Source: Sphingomonas sp. UV9
Lineage (GTDB): Bacteria > Pseudomonadota > Alphaproteobacteria > Sphingomonadales > Sphingomonadaceae
Length of the DNA stretch: 64,000 bases
Assembly (NCBI RefSeq): GCF_004101245.1
Contig: NZ_SCIN01000001.1
Location: 758,784 to 822,783, forward strand
Direction: 5' to 3'
Shown piece by piece: positions 9,098-17,919 of the stretch (within the stretch, counting starts at the first letter, position 1; the number at the start of each line of letters is the position of its first letter). A program made the translations under genes and the position numbers. The notes under the pieces are model-generated. The model saw nothing but the letters and a program-made list of their open reading frames with translations, was not told the origin of the DNA and searched no databases.

Positions 9098-9742
9098 TCA
9101 GAACATCGATTCGGGGATGATGATCACGTCGCCCGGCTCGAGCCGGACGTTGGCCGACGAATCGCCCTTCTTGAGGAGATTGCCGATCTGCAGCCCATAT
9201 TCGGTCTGCTTGCCGGTGGTGCGATCATAGCGCACCAGCCGCGCCTTGTTGCCCGCGGCATATTGGCTGAGCCCCCCGACCGCGATCATCGCGTCGAGCA
9301 GCGTCATGTTGGCGCGGTAGGGGATCGAGGCGGGTTTTTCGGTCGCGCCAACGATGCGGACCTGCTGGCTATAGGTGCCGCTGAAATTCTCGACGATCAC
9401 CGAGACGATCGGGTCCTTGATATAGGCCGCGAGCGCCTTCTTGATGTCGTCGCTCAACATTGCCGGGGTCTTGCCGACCGCGGGCATGTCGTTGATCAGC
9501 GGCGTGGTGATCCGGCCATCGGGACGCACCTGGACCTTCGACGACAGTTCGGGATTGCGCCAGACGAAGATGTTGAGCTGATCGAGCGGACCGATGACAT
9601 ATTCCTCGCCCGGCAGCTCCTGATTCGCGACATAGGCGGCAGGCGGCAGTTCGGGCCGGCCGCCGGTGCTCGTGCACGCGGATAGCGTCGCGCCGACAAG
9701 GCCGAGGGTCAGCAGGGATTTCGATACGGGTCCGGAACGCAT
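9098..9742 (-). CDS. Exopolysaccharide export lipoprotein (Wza-like, SLBB), XrtA system
   Basis: Outer-membrane polysaccharide export protein of 214 residues. It has a lipoprotein signal peptide with lipobox LSAC, the polysaccharide export motif YVIGPLDQLNIFVWRNPELS, and a C-terminal SLBB-like region with LLDAMIAVGGLSQYAAGN. The start at 9742 has an AGGAG ribosome-binding site about eight bases upstream, which decides against the in-frame GTG at 9766. It is the first gene of the minus-strand export operon. Confidence 0.9.
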   Translation of the reverse strand: MRSGPVSKSLLTLGLVGATLSACTSTGGRPELPPAAYVANQELPGEEYVIGPLDQLNIFVWRNPELSSKVQVRPDGRITTPLINDMPAVGKTPAMLSDDIKKALAAYIKDPIVSVIVENFSGTYSQQVRIVGATEKPASIPYRANMTLLDAMIAVGGLSQYAAGNKARLVRYDRTTGKQTEYGLQIGNLLKKGDSSANVRLEPGDVIIIPESMF

Positions 9743-9903
9743 GGGCACTTTCTCTCCTGGCGCCACACCGGCCGTCGGTTGCCCGGCGGTCGGCTAAACT
9801 CAGCCTCGGCTATGCATGGAACAGGTGAAGATAGCGTTAGGAGCGCCCTGTAACCATGCTCCCGACCGGCCATCGCCCCAGATTGGGACAAAGGACCGGT
9901 AGG
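9743..9903 (-). promoter_or_regulatory. Probable promoter region of the XrtA export operon
   Basis: A 161-base gap precedes the export lipoprotein gene, the longest gap in the minus-strand XrtA genes. A small inverted repeat CCCA-ATC-TGGG lies near 9872-9886. No clear sigma-54 or sigma-70 elements could be assigned by eye, so the promoter call rests on position. Confidence 0.4.
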
Positions 9904-11130
9904 CTATGGAGCAGTAACGATCTCGATCGCCGGTGGATGCCCGAGAAAAGCGCTCGGGCTGGCGCTCGCGCCGTATGCGCCGGCCATGAAGATCGCGATC
10001 AGGTCGCCGACCGCGACCGGCGGCAGCGCGATCTTGTCGCCGAGGCGGTCGAGCGGGGTGCAGAGCGGGCCGACGACGGAAACAGTGTCCGAAGCCTCCT
10101 GGCCCATGCGTACGGCGACCGCGAGCGGATAGTTGCGGCGGACGACGGTGCCGAAATTGCCGCTGGCGGCGAGCTGGTGGTTGAGCCCGCCGTCGACGAT
10201 GACGAAGGTCTCGCCTTGGCTCTGCTTGATGTCGATCACGCGGGTGAGATAGACGCCGGCCTCGGCAACCAGCCAGCGGCCGAGTTCGATCGCGAACCGG
10301 GTTTCGGCGAGGATCGCGGGACGGGCTGCTAGTGATTCGGCCAGCGCCTCGCCGACGCGGTCGATGTCGAGCGCCACATCGCCCGCGAAATAGGGCACGC
10401 CGAAGCCGCCGCCGAGATTGACGAGCGGGGGCGCGACGCCGGCCTCGTCCGCCAGCCGCGCCGCGAGTGCGACCGTCGCGGCCTGCGTCTCGATGATCGC
10501 GCCGGGATCGAGCGCCTGGCTGCCGGCGTAGATGTGAAAGCCGCGCCAATCCGCCCCCGCGCCGACGATCGCCTTTACGAGGGCCGCCGCGCGTACCGCG
10601 TCGACCCCGAACGGCGATGGTCGCCCGCCCATCCGCATGCCCGACCCGCGGAGTTCGATATCGGGGTTCACGCGCACCGCCATCCGCGGTGTGGCGCCGA
10701 GCCGATTGCCGATCGCGAACGCCCGCGCCGCCTCGCCTTCCGATTCGACGTTGAGCGTGGCGCCGGCGGTGATGGCGGCGGCGAGTTCGTCGTCACGCTT
10801 GCCCGGCCCCGCGAAACTGATCGAGGCGGCTGGTTTTACGGTCAGCGCCTTGGCGAGTTCGCCTGAGGATGCGACGTCGAGGCCGTCGACCAGCGGCGCG
10901 ATCGCCGCGAGCAGGTCGGCATGCGGATTGGCCTTGATCGCGTAGTGGAGATCAATCGCCGGCATTGCCGTCCGAAAGCGCGCGATGCGGGAAGCCACAA
11001 TCGCCATGTCGTAGACGAACAGCGGCGTGTCGCCGGCGTGTGTAGTCCAGTCGTCAGCGGTACGTCCGCCAATGACGAGCTCACCAGACTGTCCGGCAAA
11101 CTCCGGAGGAAGAGCCCCCATCGGCTTCAT
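9904..11130 (-). CDS. PLP-dependent decarboxylase, exosortase A system-associated
   Basis: Fold type III (alanine-racemase-like barrel) decarboxylase of 408 residues, related to diaminopimelate/ornithine decarboxylases. The PLP lysine sits in LHYAIKANP near residue 65. FAGPGKRDDEL and VNLGGGFGVPY are the barrel and phosphate-binding motifs. VVGPLCTPLDRLG carries the C-terminal Cys that completes the active site of the dimer partner. The substrate in XrtA loci is not known. Its ATG overlaps the stop of the acyl-CoA ligase (ATGA), so the two should be made together. Confidence 0.9.
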   Translation of the reverse strand: MKPMGALPPEFAGQSGELVIGGRTADDWTTHAGDTPLFVYDMAIVASRIARFRTAMPAIDLHYAIKANPHADLLAAIAPLVDGLDVASSGELAKALTVKPAASISFAGPGKRDDELAAAITAGATLNVESEGEAARAFAIGNRLGATPRMAVRVNPDIELRGSGMRMGGRPSPFGVDAVRAAALVKAIVGAGADWRGFHIYAGSQALDPGAIIETQAATVALAARLADEAGVAPPLVNLGGGFGVPYFAGDVALDIDRVGEALAESLAARPAILAETRFAIELGRWLVAEAGVYLTRVIDIKQSQGETFVIVDGGLNHQLAASGNFGTVVRRNYPLAVAVRMGQEASDTVSVVGPLCTPLDRLGDKIALPPVAVGDLIAIFMAGAYGASASPSAFLGHPPAIEIVTAP

Positions 11131-12719
11131 CGTGCCACCTCCTTGTTCCCCCGCGCTCGAACCTCAGACGCAATCGCAGACCTGTCGAGCTTACCATTGG
11201 CATTGCGCGGCAATTCGTCGCGCCAAAGATAGTCCGCCGGTTGCATGAAGCTCGGCAAAGCCGTCCGCAACCGCGCCCGTAATGCGATCTCACCCGCCGC
11301 ATCGCCCGCGAGCATCACCACGATCGCCTGCCCCAACCGCTCGTCCGCAACACCCACAGCCACAGCTTCCCGCGCCTCGCCCCCGGCCAGCACGGCCTCC
11401 TCGACCTCGAGCGGACTGATCCGATTCCCCGCGCTCTTGATCATCTCGTCATCGCGTCCGACGAAGCGCAACAGCCCGTCTTCGCCCTCGACCACGGTAT
11501 CGCCCGACCACACCGCCATGCCGCGACCGTCCGGCGCGGGCCGAAACCGCTGCGCCGTCCGCTCCGCGTCCTGCCAATAGCCTTGCGCGACGAGCGGCCC
11601 GGCGTGCACCAGTTCCCCCGCCTCACCCGGCGCGGCGCGCGTGCCGTCGGGCTTCACCACCGAAACTTGCGCAAACGGGATCGCCCGCCCCATGGCATCG
11701 GGCTTCGAATCGATCAGCGCCGGGTCGAGATAGGTCGACCGGAACGCCTCGGTCAGCCCGTACATCGCGTAGATATCGGCCGTCGGAAACCGCTCACGAA
11801 GGCCGCTCACCAGCCGCGACGTCAGCGCGCCGCCGGAATTGGTCAGCCGTTTCAACCGCGCCGCAGTCTCCGGGGGCCAGTCCGCTTCGAGCAACTGCGT
11901 CCACAAGGGCGGCACGCCTGCCAGCGTCGTCGCCCCGACCCGCTCGACCGCCTTCACGACGTCGCGCGCGACCAGATAGTCGAGCGGCGCTACCGTGGCG
12001 CCTGCCGCCCAGGTCGAGAACAGCTGGTTCTGGCCGTAATCGAACGACAAGGGCAGCACGCCGAGCACGCGATCGTGCGGCTCCAGCTTCAGATAATGCG
12101 CGACGGAGATCGCCCCTAGCCAGAGGTTCGCGTGGCTGAGCATGACACCCTTCGGCCGACCGGTGGAGCCCGACGTGTACAGGATCGCTGCAAGCGAGTC
12201 CGGATCGGCATCCGACGGCCCGATCACCTTACCGTTCGCCCGCGAAGGCGGGGGCCCAGGAACCACGGACGCTGCGCTCTGTAACCCTGGACCCCCGCCT
12301 TCGCGGGTGAACGGGGAAAGCTCAGTCTCGTCTACGATCTCACAGGCCTCCGGAACATCGCTGCCCTCCAGCGTTCCAGCCCGCATCCCCTGCGTCACCA
12401 GCAACCGCGCACCACTATCCGCCAGAATATGCGCGACCTGAGCCCGCCGCAGCAGCGGGTTCACCGGCACATGCACGAGCCCCGCGCGCGCCACGGCCAG
12501 CGGCATCAGGCAGGCGATGCGCGTCTTGGGCAACCACGTCGCCACCCGGTCTCCCGCCGACAGCCCCCGCCCCGCCAGCCACCCGGCCAGCGCCGCGACC
12601 CCGTCCTCGATCTCGGCAAACGTCATCGCGCCCGCCTTGTCGATCAGTGCCACGTCCTCCGCGGCACCGCGCAAGGCGACATGGTCGATAGGGTACGGAA
12701 CGGGGTCTAGAGCGATCAT
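11127..12719 (-). CDS. AMP-forming acyl-CoA ligase, exosortase A system-associated
   Basis: ANL-superfamily adenylating enzyme of 530 residues that activates a carboxylic acid as acyl-AMP and loads CoA or a carrier protein. The P-loop is YTSGSTGRPKG (near residue 180). MYGLTEAFRS is the A5 motif, WSGDTVVEGEDGLLRFVGRD the A7/A8 region, and LPRNANGKLDR holds the C-terminal catalytic Lys. Residues about 136-163 are encoded by a palindromic repeat inserted in frame just before the P-loop. The divergent acyl carrier protein gene next door is the obvious acceptor candidate. Confidence 0.9.
   Translation of the reverse strand: MIALDPVPYPIDHVALRGAAEDVALIDKAGAMTFAEIEDGVAALAGWLAGRGLSAGDRVATWLPKTRIACLMPLAVARAGLVHVPVNPLLRRAQVAHILADSGARLLVTQGMRAGTLEGSDVPEACEIVDETELSPFTREGGGPGLQSAASVVPGPPPSRANGKVIGPSDADPDSLAAILYTSGSTGRPKGVMLSHANLWLGAISVAHYLKLEPHDRVLGVLPLSFDYGQNQLFSTWAAGATVAPLDYLVARDVVKAVERVGATTLAGVPPLWTQLLEADWPPETAARLKRLTNSGGALTSRLVSGLRERFPTADIYAMYGLTEAFRSTYLDPALIDSKPDAMGRAIPFAQVSVVKPDGTRAAPGEAGELVHAGPLVAQGYWQDAERTAQRFRPAPDGRGMAVWSGDTVVEGEDGLLRFVGRDDEMIKSAGNRISPLEVEEAVLAGGEAREAVAVGVADERLGQAIVVMLAGDAAGEIALRARLRTALPSFMQPADYLWRDELPRNANGKLDRSAIASEVRARGNKEVAR
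12232..12314. repeat. Palindromic element family B, in frame inside the acyl-CoA ligase gene
   Basis: An 83-bp inverted repeat with arms CCCGCGAAGGCGGGGGCCCA and, on the opposite strand, CCCGCGAAGGCGGGGGTCCA, flanked by CCGTTC/GAACGG. It is read on the minus strand as a peptide beginning PFTREGGGPGLQ. The same family occurs at 25536, 51579, 60020 and 61884. Confidence 0.9.
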
Positions 12720-12796
12720 CCGCCCCTAATAGCGCCAAGCGATTGCCGAATTCACCCCCACACGCTAGCGGGGCCCGGTTCGTAACGGTTCAGGCG

Positions 12797-13075
12797 ATGC
12801 TCGTGATCTTCGAAGGTACCTCTCAAGTCGAAACGACGGTACGCGCCGTCCTTGCCGATATCCTTGGCCTGAGCGCCGACCGTGTCGCCACCTTCACCGC
12901 CGACACCCCGCTGTTCGGCGCGCTGCCCGAACTCGATTCGATGGCGGTGGCGAGCGTGCTGACCGAACTCGAAGACCGGCTCGGCATCCTGATCGAGGAC
13001 GACGAGATCGACGGCGAAATGCTCGAGACGTTCGGCGCGTTGGTCGCGTTCGCTGCGAGCAAGGCACTGGTCTAG
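12797..13075 (+). CDS. Acyl carrier protein, exosortase A system-associated
   Basis: Phosphopantetheine-binding protein of 92 residues. The carrier Ser lies in ELDSMAVASVLTELED, matching the D-S-[LM] motif of acyl carrier proteins. The first 18 residues of the longer reading from 12743 do not look like carrier protein, so I chose the ATG at 12797. It is transcribed away from the acyl-CoA ligase across a short shared promoter region and leads into the two hydrolase genes. Presumably it carries the acid activated by the ligase. Confidence 0.85.
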   Translation: MLVIFEGTSQVETTVRAVLADILGLSADRVATFTADTPLFGALPELDSMAVASVLTELEDRLGILIEDDEIDGEMLETFGALVAFAASKALV

Positions 13076-13104
13076 ATGGCGTCGGGGGCTTAGCTTCCGC
13101 CGGG

Positions 13105-13770
13105 ATGACTGGCCTTCGCTTCGATACCTATGACTGGAGCGGCGGCCGCGAGACGATGCTGCGCTTCGGCCCCGATGGCGGCCCGATCGTCATCGCCGCC
13201 TTGCCCCTGTTCGAGGAAGCGAACCGGACACGGCGGTTCGCCTGCACGATCTTGCGCGCGCTTGCGGAGAGCGGGATCGGCAGCGTGCTCCCCGACTTTC
13301 CCGGCGCCGGTGAAAGCAGCGTCGCGACGGTGGACGCGAAACTGTCCGATCAACGCCAAGCCTATATCGCGCTGGCACAACAACTTGGCGCCCGTAGCTA
13401 TGCACTGTCGATAAGAAGCGGCGCGCTGCTCGATATCGATGTGGCTTTAGCCGGGCGCTGGCACCTCGCCCCGCAACCCGGTGAAGATCTCGTCCGCGAG
13501 CTGGAGCGCACGCGCGCCGCCGCGGGAAAGTCCGATGGTGAATATGCAGGCAATCTCCTGTCTCCCACTATGCTTGCCGAGTTGCAGGACGCCGTGCCGC
13601 ACGCTGGCGGGCGACGCCGGATCGTGCGTCTCGAAACCGATCCCCGCCCCGCCGACGCGACCTACATCGGCGCGCCACTCTGGCGTCGATCGGAGCCGGG
13701 AAATGATATCGTTCTAGCCCAGCATCTTGCGGCCGATATCTCGCACTGGATCGCATCATGCGAAAGCTGA
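13105..13770 (+). CDS. Alpha/beta hydrolase 2, exosortase A system-associated
   Basis: A 221-residue alpha/beta-hydrolase-like protein matching the second hydrolase type of XrtA loci. Visible are LPLFEEANRTRRF, LPDFPGAGESS (oxyanion strand region) and AQQLGARSYALSIRSGALL, where a nucleophile-elbow Ser would be expected but the canonical GxSxG is blurred to SIRSG. It overlaps the next gene by 13 bases. Its substrate is unknown; release or transfer of an acyl group from the carrier protein is an inference from context. Confidence 0.84.
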   Translation: MTGLRFDTYDWSGGRETMLRFGPDGGPIVIAALPLFEEANRTRRFACTILRALAESGIGSVLPDFPGAGESSVATVDAKLSDQRQAYIALAQQLGARSYALSIRSGALLDIDVALAGRWHLAPQPGEDLVRELERTRAAAGKSDGEYAGNLLSPTMLAELQDAVPHAGGRRRIVRLETDPRPADATYIGAPLWRRSEPGNDIVLAQHLAADISHWIASCES

Positions 13771-14525
13771 TCGCATTCGCTTGCGAAGGCGAAACGCTTG
13801 CTGCCACGCTGGACGAAGCCGCCGGCACGACCGGATTGCTGATCGTATCCGGCGGCAACGAGATCCGCAGCGGTGCGCATCGCGGGATGGCACTGCTAGC
13901 GCAACGGCTGGCCGCAACCGGCACGCCCGTGTTCCGCTACGACCGGCGCGGCGTGGGGGATTCGACCGGCGACAATGACGGGTTCCTGAGCGCGCAACCC
14001 GACCTGATCGCGGCCGCCGCTGCGTTCCGGCAGGCAGCGCCGCACGTTACGCGCTTGATCGGCTTCGGCAATTGCGACGCGGCCAGCACGCTGGCGCTGT
14101 TCGGGCGATCGGCGGGGATCGATCGGGTCGTCCTCGCCAACCCCTGGGTGGTCGAGCCGATCGACGAGCTCCCCCCCGCCGCCGCGATCCGCGCCCGCTA
14201 TCACGCCGCGCTCCGCGACCCCGCAACGTGGCGCAGAGCCGTCATGGGAAAGATAGACTTTGCCAATTTTATCAGAGGTTTGAAAAAGCTATCTCACCCG
14301 AAAAATCAGGAAAAGAACTCGCTTTCCGCCCGCGTTCTGACCGCTCTCGCCGCCTGGAAAAGCGATGCTACGGTTATCCTGGCCAGCGGCGACGCAACCG
14401 CGATCGCCTTCGCAGCAGCAGCCGGCAAGGCCGTCGCCGTCGAAACGATCGAGACCGCCTCGCACAGCTTCACCGGCGAGGCCGGCACCGCGCTAGAGAC
14501 CGCGATCAGGCGCACCCTAGCCTAA
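13758..14525 (+). CDS. Alpha/beta hydrolase 1, exosortase A system-associated
   Basis: A 255-residue alpha/beta hydrolase of the first XrtA-associated type. SGGNEIRSGAHRG and FRYDRRGVGDSTGDN mark the N-terminal half. The nucleophile elbow reads GFGNCDAAS, so a Cys sits where most hydrolases have Ser. ASHSFTGEAG near the C-terminus supplies the catalytic His. A short AT-rich stretch (about 14245-14320, KIDFANFIRGLKKLSHPKNQ) departs from the local base composition. It is the last gene of the plus-strand ACP-hydrolase-hydrolase operon. Confidence 0.85.
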   Translation: MRKLIAFACEGETLAATLDEAAGTTGLLIVSGGNEIRSGAHRGMALLAQRLAATGTPVFRYDRRGVGDSTGDNDGFLSAQPDLIAAAAAFRQAAPHVTRLIGFGNCDAASTLALFGRSAGIDRVVLANPWVVEPIDELPPAAAIRARYHAALRDPATWRRAVMGKIDFANFIRGLKKLSHPKNQEKNSLSARVLTALAAWKSDATVILASGDATAIAFAAAAGKAVAVETIETASHSFTGEAGTALETAIRRTLA

Positions 14526-14535
14526 CCCGCTTTTG

Positions 14536-15504
14536 CTATTCGGCGGCCTCGGCCATTTCCGCGAACTCGGCCGCCGCGAGGAAGCGCTCTGCATCCAGTG
14601 CCGCCATGCAGCCCGTCCCCGCCGCGGTCACCGCCTGGCGATAGATCTTGTCCGCGACGTCGCCGCACGCGAACACGCCCTCGACATTGGTGCGGGTCGA
14701 GCCCGTCTCGACCGCGATATAGCCGTCCGAATCGAGTTCGAGGTGACCGCGGAACAGCTCGGTCGCCGGATGATGGCCGATCGCCACGAACCCGCCATCG
14801 ACATCGAGCCGCGACCGCTCGCCGGTCACCGTGTCCTCGAGTTCGAGCGCGACCAGCCCGGCATTGCCACCACCGTCGACGAATTCGCGGACTTCCTTGT
14901 TCCACAGCACCGTCACGCCCTTGTGCGCGAACAGCCGCTCCTGGAGAATCTTCTCCGACCGCAGCGAATCGCGGCGGTGGATGAGCGTCACGTCGGGCGA
15001 ATGGTTGGTAAGGTACAGCGCTTCCTCGACCGCGGTGTTGCCGCCGCCGATGACCGCGACCTTCTTGCCGCGGTAGAAGAAGCCGTCGCAGGTCGCGCAG
15101 GCGCTGACGCCCTTGCCCTTCATCGGCTCCTCGCTGTCGATGCCGAGCCATTTCGCTTGCGCGCCGGTCGCGATCACCAGCGTGTCGCCCTCGTACACGT
15201 CGCCGCTGTCGCCGATCAGGCGGAACGGGCGGCTGGTCAGGTCGACCTGCGTAATCGTGTCCCACATCATCCGCGTGCCGACATGCTCGGCCTGCGCGGT
15301 CATCTGCTCCATAAGCCACGGGCCCTGGATCACGTCCTTGAAGCCGGGATAGTTCTCGACATCGGTGGTGGTGGTCAGCTGGCCGCCGGGCTGGATGCCC
15401 TGCACGACGATCGGCGCCATCCCGGCACGCGCGCCATAGATCGCGGCGGAGAGCCCGGCGGGGCCCGAACCGAGGATAAGCATGCGGGTCGTGTGCGTCG
15501 TCAT
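14536..15504 (-). CDS. trxB: Thioredoxin-disulfide reductase
   Basis: NADPH-dependent flavoprotein of 322 residues that reduces thioredoxin in the cytosol. The N-terminal FAD site is ILGSGPAGLSAAIYGARAG, the redox-active pair CATC lies in SACATCDGFF, and the NADPH site is VAVIGGGNTAVEEALYL. The second FAD motif is GVFACGDVADK. Full length for the family. It runs towards the XrtA hydrolase operon with only 10 bases between stops, and stands alone. Confidence 0.96.
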   Translation of the reverse strand: MTTHTTRMLILGSGPAGLSAAIYGARAGMAPIVVQGIQPGGQLTTTTDVENYPGFKDVIQGPWLMEQMTAQAEHVGTRMMWDTITQVDLTSRPFRLIGDSGDVYEGDTLVIATGAQAKWLGIDSEEPMKGKGVSACATCDGFFYRGKKVAVIGGGNTAVEEALYLTNHSPDVTLIHRRDSLRSEKILQERLFAHKGVTVLWNKEVREFVDGGGNAGLVALELEDTVTGERSRLDVDGGFVAIGHHPATELFRGHLELDSDGYIAVETGSTRTNVEGVFACGDVADKIYRQAVTAAGTGCMAALDAERFLAAAEFAEMAEAAE

Positions 15505-15630
15505 CGGAGTTCCTTGGAGATTCGGGATTGCATCTAGGGGATGCGCGCCCGGATTTGAACCGTCGGTAAATCTGTGCCGCCTGCATCGAAAGCTTTGCCG
15601 CTTCGTTGGGGTATGAAAGCGGAGATGAGC

Positions 15631-17919
15631 ATGAGCGACGACCGGACCGTAGAGATCGAGGACTACACGGCACCAGCAGGCGGCTGGGGCTCGATGAAGT
15701 CACTCGTCGAGATATCGGTGCGCGAGAAGGTAGGCCCCGAAGTGGTCCGCGAACTCGCGCGCCAGAACAAGCCGGACGGCTTTGCGTGCGTGAGCTGCGC
15801 ATGGGGCAAGCCCGCGCATCCGCATGTCGCCGAGTTCTGCGAGAATGGGGCCAAAGCGACCGCGTGGGAGCTGACCTCGTTCCGCGTGACCCCAGCGTTT
15901 TTCGAAGCGCATACGGTCACCGAACTGCTCGGATGGAAGGATTACGACCTCGAACAGGCCGGGCGCCTCACGCACCCGCTGAAATACGATGCCGCGACCG
16001 ACAAATATGCGGCGTGCAGCTGGGACGAGGCGTTCGCCGGCATCGGCGCCAAGCTGAAGACGTACGATCCGACCAAGGTGATCTTCTACGCCTCGGGACG
16101 CGCGAGCCTCGAAACCTCGTACATGTATAGCCTGCTCGCGCGGATGTATGGCAGCCAGAACCTGCCCGACAGCTCGAACATGTGCCACGAGACCACGTCG
16201 GTGGGCCTCAAGTCGGCGATAGGCTCGGCGGTCGGGACGATCCACCTGTCCGACTATGAGAAATGCGATGCGATCTTCTATTTCGGGCAGAATCCGGGAG
16301 TGAACAGCCCGCGGTTCCTGCATCCGCTGCGCGATTGCGCCAAACGGGGCGTCGAGATCGTCGTCTTCAACCCGCTCAAGGAGCGCGGGCTGGAGAAATT
16401 CCAGGATCCGCAGAACCCGATCGAGATGGTGACGGGCAAGTCGACGCCGATCGCCTCGCAATATCACCAGGTGAAGACCGGCGGCGACGTCGGGGCGATC
16501 ATGGGGATGTGCAAATATCTGATCGAGGCCGACGACCACGCCCAGCGGATCGACGGCCTGCGGGTGCTGGATCATGCATTCCTCGCTGAGCACACGACCG
16601 GTTTCGAGGCGTTCGCGGACGTCGCACGCAAGACCGAATGGTCGACGATCGAGCATGAGAGCGGCCTCGCCCGTAGCGAGATCGAGGCGGCCGCGAAGGT
16701 CTATGCGAAATCGAAGGCGGTGATCGCGGTCTACGGCATGGGGCTGACCCAGCATGTCGGCGGGATCGACAACGTGCATATGGTCGTAAACCTGATGCTG
16801 CTGCGCGGCAACATCGGCAAGCCCGGCGCCGGCATGGGGCCGGTGCGTGGTCATTCGAACGTGCAGGGCCAGCGGACTGTCGGCATCACCGAGAAGCCCG
16901 AGCTCGCACCACTCGACAAGCTTGCCGAGCAATACGGGTTCGAGCCGCCGCGCGAGCTTGGCTGGGATACGGTTGCGTCGTGCGAGGCGGTTCTCGACGG
17001 TAGTGCGCAGGCGTTCATCGGGCTCGGCGGGAATTTCGTCCGCGCGATCCCCGATCACACGCTGATGGAGCCGAAGTGGCGCGGGCTCGACCTGACCGTC
17101 CACATCGCGACCAAGCTCAATCGCTCGCATCTTCTGCCCGGCGAGACGTCGTACCTGCTGCCATGCCTCGGCCGGATCGAGACCGACATGCAGGGCACCG
17201 GGCCACAGAGCGTGTCGATCGAGGATTCGTTCAGCCAGATCTACGGATCGAAGGGCAAGGCGACGCCCGCCGCTGAGACGTTGCTGTCCGAGCCTGCGAT
17301 CGTCGCGGGGATCGCCAAGGCGACGCTCGCGCGCAATCCGAAGCTCGATTGGGATGCCTGGGTGCGCGATTATGCGCGCGTTCGCGATGCGATCGAGGTG
17401 ACGTATCCGGAGATGTTCAAGGACTTCAACGCGCAGATGTTCACGCCCGGCGGATTCTGGAAGGGTGTCCCTGCCGCGCACCGCGAGTGGCTGACGGAGA
17501 GCGGCAAGGCCGAAATCAACGTGCCGCAGGCGCTCAACGTAACCGGGTTCGAAGAGGCGGAGGGCCGCTTCCGACTGATGACTCTGCGGTCGAACGACCA
17601 GTTCAACACGACGGTCTATGGCTATCACGATCGTTTCCGCGGCGTGAAAGGCACGCGCGACATCGTGTTCATGAACAAGACCGACATGGCCCGGATGGGC
17701 ATCGCGGACGGCGAAGACGTCGATCTGGTCGGTGACGCCGGCGGCAATTCGGACCGCCGGTTGAACAAGCTGCGGGTGGTCGAATATTCGATCCCCGAGG
17801 GGTGCATCGGTGCCTATTACCCAGAGTGCAACCTGCTCATGCCGGTCGCGCACCACGCGCGCGAAAGCCATGTTCCGGCGGCGAAATCGGTGCCGGTGCG
17901 GATCGAGAAGACGCGCTGA
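15631..17919 (+). CDS. FdhF/YdeP family molybdopterin oxidoreductase, copy 1
   Basis: Cytosolic molybdopterin oxidoreductase of 762 residues. The N-terminal Cys set, CVSCAWGKP then FCENGAK, would bind a single Fe-S cluster. SNMCHETTSVGL holds the Cys aligned with the Sec/Cys molybdenum ligand of formate dehydrogenases. The C-terminal molydopterin-binding domain contains LRSNDQFNTTVYGYHDRFRG. I chose the ATG at 15631 because a GGAG lies six bases upstream. The gene runs into mobA and fdhD, which supply and sulfurate its cofactor. The physiological substrate of YdeP-type enzymes is not settled. Confidence 0.9.
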   Translation: MSDDRTVEIEDYTAPAGGWGSMKSLVEISVREKVGPEVVRELARQNKPDGFACVSCAWGKPAHPHVAEFCENGAKATAWELTSFRVTPAFFEAHTVTELLGWKDYDLEQAGRLTHPLKYDAATDKYAACSWDEAFAGIGAKLKTYDPTKVIFYASGRASLETSYMYSLLARMYGSQNLPDSSNMCHETTSVGLKSAIGSAVGTIHLSDYEKCDAIFYFGQNPGVNSPRFLHPLRDCAKRGVEIVVFNPLKERGLEKFQDPQNPIEMVTGKSTPIASQYHQVKTGGDVGAIMGMCKYLIEADDHAQRIDGLRVLDHAFLAEHTTGFEAFADVARKTEWSTIEHESGLARSEIEAAAKVYAKSKAVIAVYGMGLTQHVGGIDNVHMVVNLMLLRGNIGKPGAGMGPVRGHSNVQGQRTVGITEKPELAPLDKLAEQYGFEPPRELGWDTVASCEAVLDGSAQAFIGLGGNFVRAIPDHTLMEPKWRGLDLTVHIATKLNRSHLLPGETSYLLPCLGRIETDMQGTGPQSVSIEDSFSQIYGSKGKATPAAETLLSEPAIVAGIAKATLARNPKLDWDAWVRDYARVRDAIEVTYPEMFKDFNAQMFTPGGFWKGVPAAHREWLTESGKAEINVPQALNVTGFEEAEGRFRLMTLRSNDQFNTTVYGYHDRFRGVKGTRDIVFMNKTDMARMGIADGEDVDLVGDAGGNSDRRLNKLRVVEYSIPEGCIGAYYPECNLLMPVAHHARESHVPAAKSVPVRIEKTR

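Noticed and set aside
9743..9903. A sigma-54 promoter for the XrtA export operon, as expected where a PrsR-type activator controls such loci
   Set aside because: No convincing TGGCAC-N5-TTGC pair was found on the minus strand by eye, so it was not annotated.
12743..12796. An N-terminal extension of the acyl carrier protein from the ATG at 12743
   Set aside because: The extra residues do not resemble carrier proteins and would occupy most of the divergent promoter region.
1..14525. A PEP-CTERM substrate protein within the exosortase locus
   Set aside because: No open frame with a C-terminal PEP motif, membrane segment and basic tail was found in the window.
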